The notes under the pieces: generated by a model | Databases searched by the model: none | What the model saw: only the letters and a program-made list of their open reading frames with translations | Told to the model about the DNA's origin: nothing | Made by a program: the position numbers and the translations under genes | From: an uncultured Rhizobium sp. | GTDB taxonomy: Bacteria; Pseudomonadota; Alphaproteobacteria; Rhizobiales; Rhizobiaceae | DNA length: 64,000 bases | Reading direction: 5' to 3' | Assembly: GCA_945952045.1 (NCBI GenBank) | Contig: CAMFHE010000019.1 | Coordinates: forward strand, 1 to 64,000 | Shown: positions 1 through 7,974 of the stretch, one piece after another | How positions within the stretch are numbered: position 1 is the first letter of the stretch | Layout of the letters: each line of letters opens with the position of its first letter

Positions 1-500
1 GCCATGGCGATCATCACGCGCTGGCTCATGCCGCCCGACATCTGGTGCGGGAAGTTCGACAGGCGATCTTCCGGCGCGGGAATGCCGACGAGGCGCAGCA
101 ATTCGATGGCGCGCTCGCGCCTCTGCTTGCGGTCGAGGCCCATATGAACGCGCAGGGTCTCGCCGAGCTGGTAACCGACCGTGAAGCACGGATTGAGGCT
201 CGACATCGGCTCCTGGAAGATCATGGCGATATCCTTGCCGATGATCTTGCGCCGCTGGCGCGGCGAAAGCCCGATAAGATCCTTGCCGTCGAAGGTGAGC
301 TTGTCGGCGGTGATCTTCGCCGTCCACGGCAGGAGACCCATGGTCGCCAGCATGGAGACGGACTTGCCGGAGCCGGACTCGCCGACGATCGACAGGATTT
401 CGCCCTTGTCGCAGGTTAGCGACACGCGATCGACGGCGCGGAACAGGCCGGAGGCGGTCTGGAATTCGACCGTGAGGTTTTGAATTTCGAGAAGCGGCAT
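1..500 (-). CDS. dppD: Dipeptide/oligopeptide ABC transporter ATPase DppD (partial, C-terminal part missing)
   Basis: This is a cytoplasmic ATPase subunit that powers peptide import together with DppB and DppC. The translation from position 500 begins [13 protein letters not shown] and shows a Walker A (GESGSGKS), a Q-loop ([11 protein letters not shown]) and the start of the ABC signature (MSGGMSQRV); the Walker B and C-terminal oligopeptide-transporter region lie beyond the left edge. Its ATG shares one base with the dppC stop codon (TGATG), so it is translationally coupled. A second ATPase gene (dppF) would be expected next. DppD is preferred over OppD because of the dppABCD order and the adjacent rirA, as in Ensifer. 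Confidence 0.88.
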   Translation of the reverse strand, partial: MPLLEIQNLTVEFQTASGLFRAVDRVSLTCDKGEILSIVGESGSGKSVSMLATMGLLPWTAKITADKLTFDGKDLIGLSPRQRRKIIGKDIAMIFQEPMSSLNPCFTVGYQLGETLRVHMGLDRKQRRERAIELLRLVGIPAPEDRLSNFPHQMSGGMSQRVMIAM

Positions 501-1390
501 CACGACCTCTTCAGCTTGGGATCGAGCGCATCGCGCAACCCGTCGCCCATCAGGTTGATGGCGAGAACGGTGATGAGGATGGCAAGACCTGGGAAAGTGA
601 CGACCCACCAGGCGCGCTGGATGAACTCGCGCGCTTCGGCAAGCATGGTGCCCCATTCCGGCGTCGGCGGTTGCGCGCCAACCCCCAGGAAGCCGAGCGC
701 CGCCGCATCGAGGATCGCCGCCGAGAAGGCAAGCGTCGCCTGCACGATCAGCGGCCCAAGACAGTTCGGCAGGATCGTCAGGAACATCAGCCGTATCGTA
801 CCGGCGCCGGCGACGCGCGAGGCGATCACATATTCCTTCTCGCGCTCGGTCATGACGGAAGCACGGGCCAGGCGCACGAAATGCGGCTGGTTGACGATGG
901 AAATCGCGATCATCGCATTCACCAGGCCGGGACCCAGCACCGCGACCAGCACGAGCGCCAGAAGCAGTGACGGGAAGGCAAGGATGATGTCCATCACACG
1001 CATGATGACGATATCGATGCGGCCGCGAAAATAGCCGGCGACCATGCCGATCAACACGCCCGACAGCACCGAAAGCGTGACGACGACGAGACCGATGAAC
1101 AGCGAGAAACGCGCGCCGTAGATCAGGCGGGAGAGAATGTCGCGGCCGACGGCGTCGGTGCCGAGCACATAGCTCCAGCTGCCATTCGTCATCCAGGCCG
1201 GCGGCGCGAGCAGCCTGTCACGCAGCTGTTCGCTCGGGCTATGGGGTGCGACGATGGGCGCGAAGACCGCCACGAAGAGCACCAGGAGGAAGACAGCGAG
1301 GCCGAGGACGGCGCCCTTGTTGCGCGAGAAATAATACCAGAATTCCGCCAGCGCCGAAGGGTGGCCGGTTTTTGCAGTGACCGTGCTCAT
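500..1390 (-). CDS. dppC: Dipeptide ABC transporter permease DppC
   Basis: A 296-residue inner membrane permease of the BPD_transp_1 (OppBC) family; it pairs with DppB to form the peptide channel. There is a first membrane helix at about residues 29-51 (AVLGLAVFLLVLFVAVFAPI), the N-terminal OppC-type extension, and the EAA loop near residues 190-215 (ASRVAGAGTIRLMFLTILPN) that contacts the ATPases. It lies 8 bases after dppB and overlaps dppD by one base. The length is normal for the family and nothing is unusual. Confidence 0.92.
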   Translation of the reverse strand: MSTVTAKTGHPSALAEFWYYFSRNKGAVLGLAVFLLVLFVAVFAPIVAPHSPSEQLRDRLLAPPAWMTNGSWSYVLGTDAVGRDILSRLIYGARFSLFIGLVVVTLSVLSGVLIGMVAGYFRGRIDIVIMRVMDIILAFPSLLLALVLVAVLGPGLVNAMIAISIVNQPHFVRLARASVMTEREKEYVIASRVAGAGTIRLMFLTILPNCLGPLIVQATLAFSAAILDAAALGFLGVGAQPPTPEWGTMLAEAREFIQRAWWVVTFPGLAILITVLAINLMGDGLRDALDPKLKRS

Positions 1391-1398
1391 AGGGCCTC

Positions 1399-2403
1399 CT
1401 AGTGGCGGATGCGCGGGTTGACGAAGCCATAGGCGACGTCGACGAGGAGATTGACCAGCATGATGACACCGGCGATCATGAGCAGGCCGCCCTGCACCAC
1501 CGCGTAATCACGCTTGAACACCGCATCCACCATCCACTTGCCGATGCCGGGCCAGGAGAAGATCGTCTCGGTCAGGATCGCGCCGGCGAGCATGACGCCG
1601 ACCTGCAGGCCGATGGTGGTGATAACCGGGATCATCGCATTGCGCAGCGCATGCACGCCGATGACCCGGAAGGGCGTCAGGCCCTTGGATTTTGCAGTGC
1701 GCACATAATCCTCGCCCAGCACTTCCAGCATCGCCGAACGCGTCTGGCGGGCGATGACGGCGAGCGGTATGGTGGCGAGCACGACGGTCGGCAGGATGAG
1801 ATAGGTCAGCGCCGACTTGAAGGCGCCGGATTGCCCCGACAGCAGGCTGTCGATGAGCATGAAGCCGGTAACCGGCTTGAAGAAATACATCAGCGAGATG
1901 CGACCCGAGACCGGGGTCCAGCCGAGATAACCGGAAAAGAAGATGATCAGCAGCAGGCCCCACCAGAAGATCGGCATGGAATAGCCGACGAGCGCGACCC
2001 CCATCACCGTCTGGTCGAGCCAGGTGCCTCGTTTGACCGCCGCCAGCACGCCGGCGGGGATGCCAAGACAGACCGCGACGATGATCGCACAGAGCGACAG
2101 TTCCAGCGTTGCCGGGAACAGCGCCTTGAAGTCTTCGAAGACGGGCCGCTTGCTGACGATGGAGGTGCCGAGGTCCCCTTGGAGAACGGAACCGAGATAG
2201 TCGAAATATTGAACATACATCGGACGGTCGAGGCCGAGATCATGCATGATCTGGCTATGCCGCTCCTCCGACATCACACGTTCGCCGGACATGAGCATGA
2301 CCGGGTCGCCTGGAAGCATACGGATGAAGGAGAAGGCAATCAACGACACGCCCAGGAACGTCGGGATGAGAATCGCGAGGCGTCCGAGGAGAAAGCGCAT
2401 CAT
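1399..2403 (-). CDS. dppB: Dipeptide ABC transporter permease DppB
   Basis: A 334-residue inner membrane permease of the DppB/OppB family. It starts with the typical helix (LLGRLAILIPTFLGVSLIAF) followed by the conserved region FIRMLPGDPV. The EAA loop is near residues 235-260 (VRTAKSKGLTPFRVIGVHAL). Two adjacent ATG codons (2403 and 2400) are both possible starts. It follows dppA after an 88-base gap that holds two strong hairpins, and is followed at once by dppC. In rhizobia Dpp systems also take up delta-aminolevulinate; substrate cannot be read from the sequence. Confidence 0.93.
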   Translation of the reverse strand: MMRFLLGRLAILIPTFLGVSLIAFSFIRMLPGDPVMLMSGERVMSEERHSQIMHDLGLDRPMYVQYFDYLGSVLQGDLGTSIVSKRPVFEDFKALFPATLELSLCAIIVAVCLGIPAGVLAAVKRGTWLDQTVMGVALVGYSMPIFWWGLLLIIFFSGYLGWTPVSGRISLMYFFKPVTGFMLIDSLLSGQSGAFKSALTYLILPTVVLATIPLAVIARQTRSAMLEVLGEDYVRTAKSKGLTPFRVIGVHALRNAMIPVITTIGLQVGVMLAGAILTETIFSWPGIGKWMVDAVFKRDYAVVQGGLLMIAGVIMLVNLLVDVAYGFVNPRIRH

Positions 2404-2424
2404 GGCTTTAGTTACCTAAATAGT

Positions 2425-2472
2425 CCGGCGGTCAGGGTGAACCCGACCGCCGGTAAGCCCGGCAGGCCGGGC
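2425..2472 (-). promoter_or_regulatory. Two intercistronic hairpins between dppA and dppB
   Basis: Arms CCGGCGGTC (2425-2433) and GACCGCCGG (2445-2453) pair perfectly, with further GGGT/ACCC pairing inside. A second hairpin GCCCGGC/GCCGGGC occupies 2457-2472. On the minus strand they follow the dppA stop codon directly and are not followed by a clear T-run, so they look like an mRNA-stabilising or attenuating element rather than a full terminator. Confidence 0.7.
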
Positions 2473-2491
2473 AGTTTCCAGAAATGATCGA

Positions 2492-4087
2492 TTATTCGGC
2501 GATATCCACGCCGTCGAAGCGGTGAATGCCGAGCGGGTCCATCTTGTAGCCGCTGACCTTCTTGCTGATCGGGGCAAATGCGATCGAATGGTCGATCGTC
2601 ACCCAAGGCGCTTCCTTCTTGAAGACGACCTGCGCTTCTTCATAGAGCTTGGTGCGCTCGGTCTGGTCGGACGACTTCTTGGCGGCCTTCACCAGCTTGT
2701 CGAATTCCTGGTTGCACCATTGCGCGCGGTTGTTGCCGCCGACGGCTTCGCAGCCGAGCAGCGTATCCAGGAAGTTGTCCGGATCGCCGTTGTCGCCGGT
2801 CCAGCCAAGGATGGCGGCGCCGTCGCGGTTCTTGTCCTTCGACAGCTTCAGATATTCGGCCCATTCATAGGACACGATCTCGACGGTGACGCCGATCTTG
2901 GCCAGATCCGCCTGCATCAGCTCGGCGGCGCGGCGCGCGTTCAGCATGTAGGGACGCGAGACGGGCATTGCCCAGATCTTCATCTTCAGATCCTTGACGC
3001 CAGCGGCTTCGAGGGCCTTCTTGGCGGCATCCGGATCGTACTTGTCGTCCTCGATCTTGTCGTTATACGACCACATGGTCGGCGGGATCGGGTTCTTGGC
3101 AACGGCTGCGGCGCCCTGGAAAACGGCGTCGACGATGGCCTGCTTGTTGATCGCCATGTTGAGCGCGCGGCGCACGTCAGGCTTGTCGAACGGCGCCTGC
3201 AGCGTGTTGTAGGCGAGATAGGCGACGTTGAGGCCAGGCTGCTCGAGGACCGTGAGGTTTTCGTCCTTCTTCAGCTCGGCAACGTCGGCCGCGTTCGGAT
3301 ACGGCATGATGTGGCATTCGCCGGCCTTGAGCTTCTGGGCGCGGACGGCGGCGTCGGTGGTGATCGCGAAGACGAGATCGTCGATCTTTTCCTTGCCCTT
3401 GTAGTAGTCGGGGTTGGCCTGATAGCGGATCACGGCGTCGGCCTGGTAGGCGACGAAGGTGAACGGGCCGGTGCCGAGCGGCATCTGGTTCAGCTGCGCC
3501 ATCTTGCCTTCGGCTGCCAGCTTGTCGGCATATTCCTTCGACAGGATCGAGGCGAAATCCATGCCGAGGTCGGCCAGGAACGGCGCTTCGGGACGGTTGA
3601 GAACGAACTTGACGGTGAGGTCGTCAACCTTCTCGATCGACTTGATCAGCTCCGGGAAGCCCATGCCGGCGGAATATTCCCAGGACGCGCCGTCGACATA
3701 CTTGTTCCAGGGATTGTCCGCCTTGAGCTGGCGCTCGAAGGAGAAGATCACGTCGTCGGCGGTCAGTTCGCGCGTCGGGGTGAAATATTCGGTCGTCTGG
3801 AATTTCACGCCCTTGCGCAGCTTGAAGGTGTATTCCAGGCCATCGGGGGAAATCGTCCAGCTTTCGGCGAGGCCCGGCTCGATCTCGGTGCTGCCATGCT
3901 TGAATTCAACGAGGCGGCTATAGGCCGTGCGCGAAGAGGCGTCGAAGGTCTGGCCGCCCGTGTACAGGCCCGGATCGAAACCTTCCGGCGATGCCTCGGA
4001 GCAATAAACGAGCGTCTTCGACCAGGCCGTGCCTGCCATGACCGAGGCAAGCGCGGTCGCTGCGAGCAGGAGAGAAAGCTTTTTCAT
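2492..4087 (-). CDS. dppA: Periplasmic dipeptide-binding protein DppA
   Basis: A 531-residue substrate-binding protein of the SBP_bac_5 family. Residues 1-23 form a signal peptide (LLLAATALASVMAGTAWS, cleavage before KTLVYCSEASPEGFDP). The family region ELTADDVIFSFERQ and the C-terminal lobe are present and the length is usual. It is the first gene of the dpp operon and delivers peptides to DppBC. Its start lies 280 bases after the rirA stop codon; this gap holds a perfect dyad (4203-4226), so dppA probably has its own regulated promoter. Confidence 0.95.
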   Translation of the reverse strand: MKKLSLLLAATALASVMAGTAWSKTLVYCSEASPEGFDPGLYTGGQTFDASSRTAYSRLVEFKHGSTEIEPGLAESWTISPDGLEYTFKLRKGVKFQTTEYFTPTRELTADDVIFSFERQLKADNPWNKYVDGASWEYSAGMGFPELIKSIEKVDDLTVKFVLNRPEAPFLADLGMDFASILSKEYADKLAAEGKMAQLNQMPLGTGPFTFVAYQADAVIRYQANPDYYKGKEKIDDLVFAITTDAAVRAQKLKAGECHIMPYPNAADVAELKKDENLTVLEQPGLNVAYLAYNTLQAPFDKPDVRRALNMAINKQAIVDAVFQGAAAVAKNPIPPTMWSYNDKIEDDKYDPDAAKKALEAAGVKDLKMKIWAMPVSRPYMLNARRAAELMQADLAKIGVTVEIVSYEWAEYLKLSKDKNRDGAAILGWTGDNGDPDNFLDTLLGCEAVGGNNRAQWCNQEFDKLVKAAKKSSDQTERTKLYEEAQVVFKKEAPWVTIDHSIAFAPISKKVSGYKMDPLGIHRFDGVDIAE

Positions 4088-4202
4088 GATATCGTTTCCC
4101 AGATTGTTTTTGTTTTGATCGCATGAGACGCCGAAAGTCTCGGAGCCGGATCATGCGCGGATGGAACGATATTTGACGGTCGAAAGCAACAGATGCGGGC
4201 GA

Positions 4203-4226
4203 AATTTTGTCCACACGGACAAAATT
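4203..4226. promoter_or_regulatory. Perfect dyad upstream of dppA, probable operator
   Basis: AATTTTGTCC (4203-4212) and GGACAAAATT (4217-4226) are exact inverted repeats separated by ACAC. The dyad is 116 bases upstream of the dppA start, within an A/T-rich stretch unlike the coding DNA around it. No T-run expected of a terminator follows on the rirA (minus) strand. The binding protein is unknown. Confidence 0.5.
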
Positions 4227-4311
4227 CGAAATTTTTTAACGCGAAAGCATGTGAAATCGAAATAATCGTAATCCGAAAGCAGCTTTTCGGAGCATTTGGC
4301 GCAAAATGAAT

Positions 4312-4340
4312 ACGGCCCCGGAGCAGGCTCGCGGGGCCGT
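4312..4340 (-). terminator. Hairpin downstream of rirA, likely terminator
   Basis: ACGGCCCCG (4312-4320) and CGGGGCCGT (4332-4340) form a 9-bp GC-rich stem with an 11-base loop, starting 27 bases after the rirA stop codon. On the minus strand it is followed by ATTCATTTTG, a weak T-rich tail. Confidence 0.6.
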
Positions 4341-4367
4341 CACATAAATCGATTGTACACGCTTCGA

Positions 4368-4844
4368 TCAGGCGGCGGGCGCGGCCACCGTGCCGTTCTT
4401 TTCCATGCGCTCGGGCAGGCCGAGCAGGAAGTTGATCTGCGGGCGGGCCTTGACGAGATCGTCGATGGAATATTCCGCCAGAACCGCGAAAAACGCATTC
4501 AGCGCCTTGCGCAGAGCCGAGTTCAATCCACAGCTATCGACGAGCGGACATTCGACCACGCCCTCCTCGAAGCATTCCGCCATGGCGAAATTGTCTTCCG
4601 TGACCTTCACCACGTCGAAGAGACTGATCGCGTGCGCGGCGCGGCCAAGGCGAACGCCACCGTTGCGGCCACGCACAGTCTCGACGATGCCAGCCTTGTT
4701 AAGGGGCTGCAAAATCTTGAAGAGGAAAAGCTCAGAAACCCCGTAAGCCCTTGCGATCTCTGGGATTCGGCTCAATCTTCCTTCATTGGCCGCGCAGTAC
4801 ATCAACATGCGGATCGCATAGTTGGTCTGCTTCGTCAAACGCAT
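4368..4844 (-). CDS. rirA: Rrf2-family iron-responsive regulator RirA
   Basis: RirA is the Rhizobiales global iron repressor, an Fe-S protein that replaces Fur. The ATG at 4844 gives 158 residues beginning MRLTKQTNYAIRMLMYCA, with the Rrf2 winged helix and recognition region SELFLFKILQPL at about 38-49. Three cysteines at residues 91, 99 and 105 (AECFEEGVVECPLVDSC) fit the spacing of the cluster ligands known in RirA. It stands alone: its own terminator lies downstream and a 9+9 bp dyad containing TATATA lies just upstream. The neighbour dppA follows rirA in Ensifer as well. Confidence 0.95.
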   Translation of the reverse strand: MRLTKQTNYAIRMLMYCAANEGRLSRIPEIARAYGVSELFLFKILQPLNKAGIVETVRGRNGGVRLGRAAHAISLFDVVKVTEDNFAMAECFEEGVVECPLVDSCGLNSALRKALNAFFAVLAEYSIDDLVKARPQINFLLGLPERMEKNGTVAAPAA

Positions 4845-4861
4845 GTCGTTCTCCCTGAATC

Positions 4862-4890
4862 GAGACGTCCGACCGTATATAGGACGTCTC
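4862..4890. promoter_or_regulatory. Perfect dyad overlapping the putative rirA promoter
   Basis: GAGACGTCC (4862-4870) and GGACGTCTC (4882-4890) are exact inverted repeats around an 11-base spacer that contains TATATA, a candidate -10 element on the minus strand. The dyad ends 18 bases from the rirA start codon. It does not match the RirA box TGA-N9-TCA, so another regulator may act here. Confidence 0.5.
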
Positions 4891-4915
4891 GCAGATTTGA
4901 ACAATTCCAAAAAGA

Positions 4916-4930
4916 TGAATTCAACGATCA
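4916..4930. promoter_or_regulatory. IRO-box-like site TGA-N9-TCA upstream of rirA
   Basis: TGA at 4916-4918 and TCA at 4928-4930 are separated by exactly nine bases, matching the short consensus reported for RirA-responsive promoters in Rhizobium. It lies 72-86 bases upstream of rirA and would allow autoregulation. The consensus fixes only six bases, so chance occurrence is quite possible. Confidence 0.3.
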
Positions 4931-5044
4931 ACTCTCGACGTGGATGACGCGTAAAGCCTTGAAGGCTCGCGGTTTTCCTGAATAAAAAACTCAAGAAAAA
5001 TATTTTAATGCCGCCGGCGGTTGCCAAGGCCTGTTTGCCGGTCG

Positions 5045-5938
5045 TTATTGTGGCAGCGGCACGGTTGCGGCGTCGCGAATGTCCTGGGCGGGCGCGGTTT
5101 TCAGGACTGGCGCGTCGACAATGGCCGGCTTTGCCGCTTTTTGCGGAGCGCTGCCACCGGGAAGCGGCACCGAGACGGACGCGGTTTCGGCCTCTTCGAC
5201 CGGGGCCATCGCGGTTGCCACGATCGGGCGCGGCCGGCTGTGGCGCACTGGAGCGGTCTCGGCAACCGGTTCCGGCTGGATACTGGCCGGCATGACATAG
5301 CCGCGGCCCGGCGCCTGACGCAGCATCGCCACCGTTTCCTTGGACACCGACAGCAGGCGCAGCCCCTGCATCATCGACACGAGTTCCGCCTCGCTCATCG
5401 AGGGATCGCAGAAGCGCAGGCGGATGCTGGCCGAATAGGGTCGCTGCACGACCGTGCCGCTCTTGACCACCTGCCAGCCATAAAGGCAATGGCCGCGACC
5501 GCTCGCGCCAAGCGCATACCCGAACACGCCCTGGGCATTGTCGCCGATGACGTCGTCGATGCGCATGGCGATGCCCGGCAGCACTTCCGCCATCTCCTTG
5601 CGGATCTCGGCGCGGGTGGGCGCGCGAACGGTTCGCGAGGCGGCATCGCTTTCGGAGACCTCAACGGTCAGAGCATTATCGCCGGCCATGCTGGTGCGAT
5701 TGGCGAAGATCACGGTCTGGCCGATGCCGGTTTCACGGCGCACCTGCTGCACCGAGACGGTGCGGCCGGCGGATGGCGGCAGAGATGCAAGCGCGAATTG
5801 CGGCGAGATCTCCGCCGAAATCGGCGGCGCCCCGGATGGCCCGGTCGCCGCCGTCAGGAACGGATCCTGTGTGACCGAAGTGCAGGCCGACAGCGCAAGA
5901 GACAGGCCTGCGAAAGACAGGAGAATGCGCGTTTTCAT
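5045..5938 (-). CDS. bcsN: Cellulose biosynthesis lipoprotein BcsN
   Basis: A 297-residue protein of the CBP_BcsN type, found with bcsAB in alphaproteobacteria; its exact role in cellulose export is not settled. The N-terminus (MKTRILLSFAGLSLALSAC) is a lipoprotein signal with lipobox LSAC at residues 16-19, so it should sit in the periplasm on a lipid anchor. The core (about 40-200) is followed by a Pro/Ala/Val-rich tail. It overlaps the upstream TPR gene by four bases (ATGA), making it the last member of a tightly coupled four-gene operon. Confidence 0.85.
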   Translation of the reverse strand: MKTRILLSFAGLSLALSACTSVTQDPFLTAATGPSGAPPISAEISPQFALASLPPSAGRTVSVQQVRRETGIGQTVIFANRTSMAGDNALTVEVSESDAASRTVRAPTRAEIRKEMAEVLPGIAMRIDDVIGDNAQGVFGYALGASGRGHCLYGWQVVKSGTVVQRPYSASIRLRFCDPSMSEAELVSMMQGLRLLSVSKETVAMLRQAPGRGYVMPASIQPEPVAETAPVRHSRPRPIVATAMAPVEEAETASVSVPLPGGSAPQKAAKPAIVDAPVLKTAPAQDIRDAATVPLPQ

Positions 5939-7974
5939 CGTTGCGATTGCTCCACTGCCGTCAGGCCTTGCGCAACGGCACGGTCGGACAGGTGCATGTT
6001 GAGACGTTCGAATATCGCCTTGGCCTCGGCCTTGTGACCCAGTTTCTGATGCGCCCAGGCGCGCAGCTTGCTCATGTCGGCCGGTTCCGGCACCAGTTGC
6101 ATGCGGGCGTTCAGCGCCGCCAGCGCCTGATCGTACTGGCCGATATCGAAGGCGGCGCGGGCGCGCTGCCAGTAGATTTCGGCGCGGATTTCCTTGTCGC
6201 GCGCCGCAGACTGCGGCGTTCCCGAAATGGCGGCCTCGGCCTGATCCGTCAGCTTGTCACGCAGGGCGGCAAGCGCCATGCCGTAAGCGGCATCCTGCCG
6301 CGTCGCGCCGCGGCCGGAGAGCGCGGCATTGAAGGCGGCGCGGGCATCGGAGGAGCGGCCAAGTCCCATGAAGCACCAGCCGCGGATCAGCGAGGCATCG
6401 GCGGAAAGGTCGCCGCGATCTTCCTGTCGCTGCAGGTCACGGATACAGGCATCGTAACGCTTGGCCTTGAGATCGGCGGCATAGCCAGATGCGTCGCCGG
6501 AAGGCTTGCCGACGGGAGCGCCCGAAACGCCGCGCGGCGGCGGCGCGCTGGCGATTTCGGCCCAGAGATCGGGATAACGCTCGGCATAGCGGCTGCGCAG
6601 CGCCGCGACGTCCTTCTTCTTGCCTTCGCGCATGTAGCTGAGCGCGAGGCCCTTGAGGCGCTCCGGCTTCTCTTCCCATTCGAAAGCCTTGGAAAACCAG
6701 GCTTCGGCGGCGGCGAACTGCTTGGAATTATAGGCATACCAGCCGAGAATTTCGGCATGATCGGCCGATTGCGTCTCGCCGATCGCCGCCGAATAGGCGG
6801 CAACCGCCTGCGGCTCCAATGCCCCCAGTTCCGGCTTCGACAGGCGCGGCGCAAGTGCTGCCATCAGCAATTCCGGCTCGCCGGCGAAGAGGTCGAGATG
6901 GCCGGCGGCCCATCTATAGGCGTCGGCATCGCGGTTCTGACGGGAAAGGCTGAGATAGACACCCTTGGCGGCTTCGGCGCCGGGCGCCTTGTCCATGGCC
7001 TTGCCGAAAGCCTGTTCGGCGGCGGGCAGCTGCGTGATCTTGAGGAAATACCAGCCGAGCATGACGTAATCGCCGGCAGTGTCGGCTTGCGCGGCCAGCG
7101 CGCCAAGTCGTTGCAGATCGGCGTCCGGCAGCGGCGTCGTCAGGGCATCGTTGGCGGTGAAATCGGCGACGCGGCGGCGCAGCAGCGCATCGTTGACCGG
7201 CGCGAGCGCCGCGACCTTGGCCGGCTGCGGCCAGAGCGCCTTGATGACCGCATCGATCTCCTCTGCGGAAAAATCCTGCGACGCCTTTTGCAGGGTCACG
7301 GCAAGCAGATCATCCGAGAAGCGGGCCTGACCGTCCCGGAACAAAAGGGCCTTGCAGACTTCGGCCATCTGCTCGCGCATGCCGGTTTCGTGATAGGCAT
7401 CGACCAGCATCCACAGGAGGTCGATCTCGGTCTCCTTGGCGGGATCGAGGGCTTCGCCGGCGGCGATGACGCCGGCCCAGTCCTTGGCGCTTGCCGCCGC
7501 AGTCATATCCACGCGCATCTTGCGGCGCGCGAGCTTGCCGGAAAAATCGTCCGACGGGCTCCAGCCGGGATTGGCCGCCTGCAGCCGGGCCGTTTCCGCC
7601 TCGATGCCGGAGAAATCGTTCTTCTCATAGAGCGCCCAGAGCGATTGCTCGTTCACGGAGCGGCGGGCGGCAGGCGTGTAGAGGTTTTTCGGCGCTTCGA
7701 AACCGGGGAATTTCAGCTGCAGCCGGGCAAGCTCGGCCTGCACGCGTTCCTCCTTGCCCTGATCGGCGTAATAGTAGAGGGCGGCGAGATCGACGTCGTC
7801 CGGACCTGCCGACGTTGCAGAGGCAATGACCACCGCCGGCTTTTCGGCAGCCGGCGCAGCGAGATCGACGAGGCTCGCCTCACCCGCACGCACCGCAACC
7901 GGGGCGACGAGGCAGCTGGCGGCGAGCAGGGCCGCCAAGGCATTTCCGGAAAGGGATTGACGCAAATGCCTCAT
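5935..7974 (-). CDS. Exported TPR-repeat protein of the cellulose operon
   Basis: The start at 7974 overlaps the bcsB stop (ATGA) and gives 679 residues. Residues 1-28 form a signal peptide (ALAALLAASCLVAPVAVRA). The rest is mostly helical with degenerate Sel1/TPR-like units, clearest at about 290-460 (YVMLGWYFLKITQLPAAEQAFGKAMD type) and 520-670. It probably acts as a periplasmic scaffold. By position and TPR content it may replace the TPR half of BcsC, but no BcsC outer-membrane barrel is visible at its C-terminus. The assignment to cellulose synthesis rests on the operon, not on a recognised name. Confidence 0.75.
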   Translation of the reverse strand: MRHLRQSLSGNALAALLAASCLVAPVAVRAGEASLVDLAAPAAEKPAVVIASATSAGPDDVDLAALYYYADQGKEERVQAELARLQLKFPGFEAPKNLYTPAARRSVNEQSLWALYEKNDFSGIEAETARLQAANPGWSPSDDFSGKLARRKMRVDMTAAASAKDWAGVIAAGEALDPAKETEIDLLWMLVDAYHETGMREQMAEVCKALLFRDGQARFSDDLLAVTLQKASQDFSAEEIDAVIKALWPQPAKVAALAPVNDALLRRRVADFTANDALTTPLPDADLQRLGALAAQADTAGDYVMLGWYFLKITQLPAAEQAFGKAMDKAPGAEAAKGVYLSLSRQNRDADAYRWAAGHLDLFAGEPELLMAALAPRLSKPELGALEPQAVAAYSAAIGETQSADHAEILGWYAYNSKQFAAAEAWFSKAFEWEEKPERLKGLALSYMREGKKKDVAALRSRYAERYPDLWAEIASAPPPRGVSGAPVGKPSGDASGYAADLKAKRYDACIRDLQRQEDRGDLSADASLIRGWCFMGLGRSSDARAAFNAALSGRGATRQDAAYGMALAALRDKLTDQAEAAISGTPQSAARDKEIRAEIYWQRARAAFDIGQYDQALAALNARMQLVPEPADMSKLRAWAHQKLGHKAEAKAIFERLNMHLSDRAVAQGLTAVEQSQR

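Noticed and set aside
2522-4126. Long plus-strand frame opposite dppA
   Set aside because: Shadow of a clear binding-protein gene; no family features.
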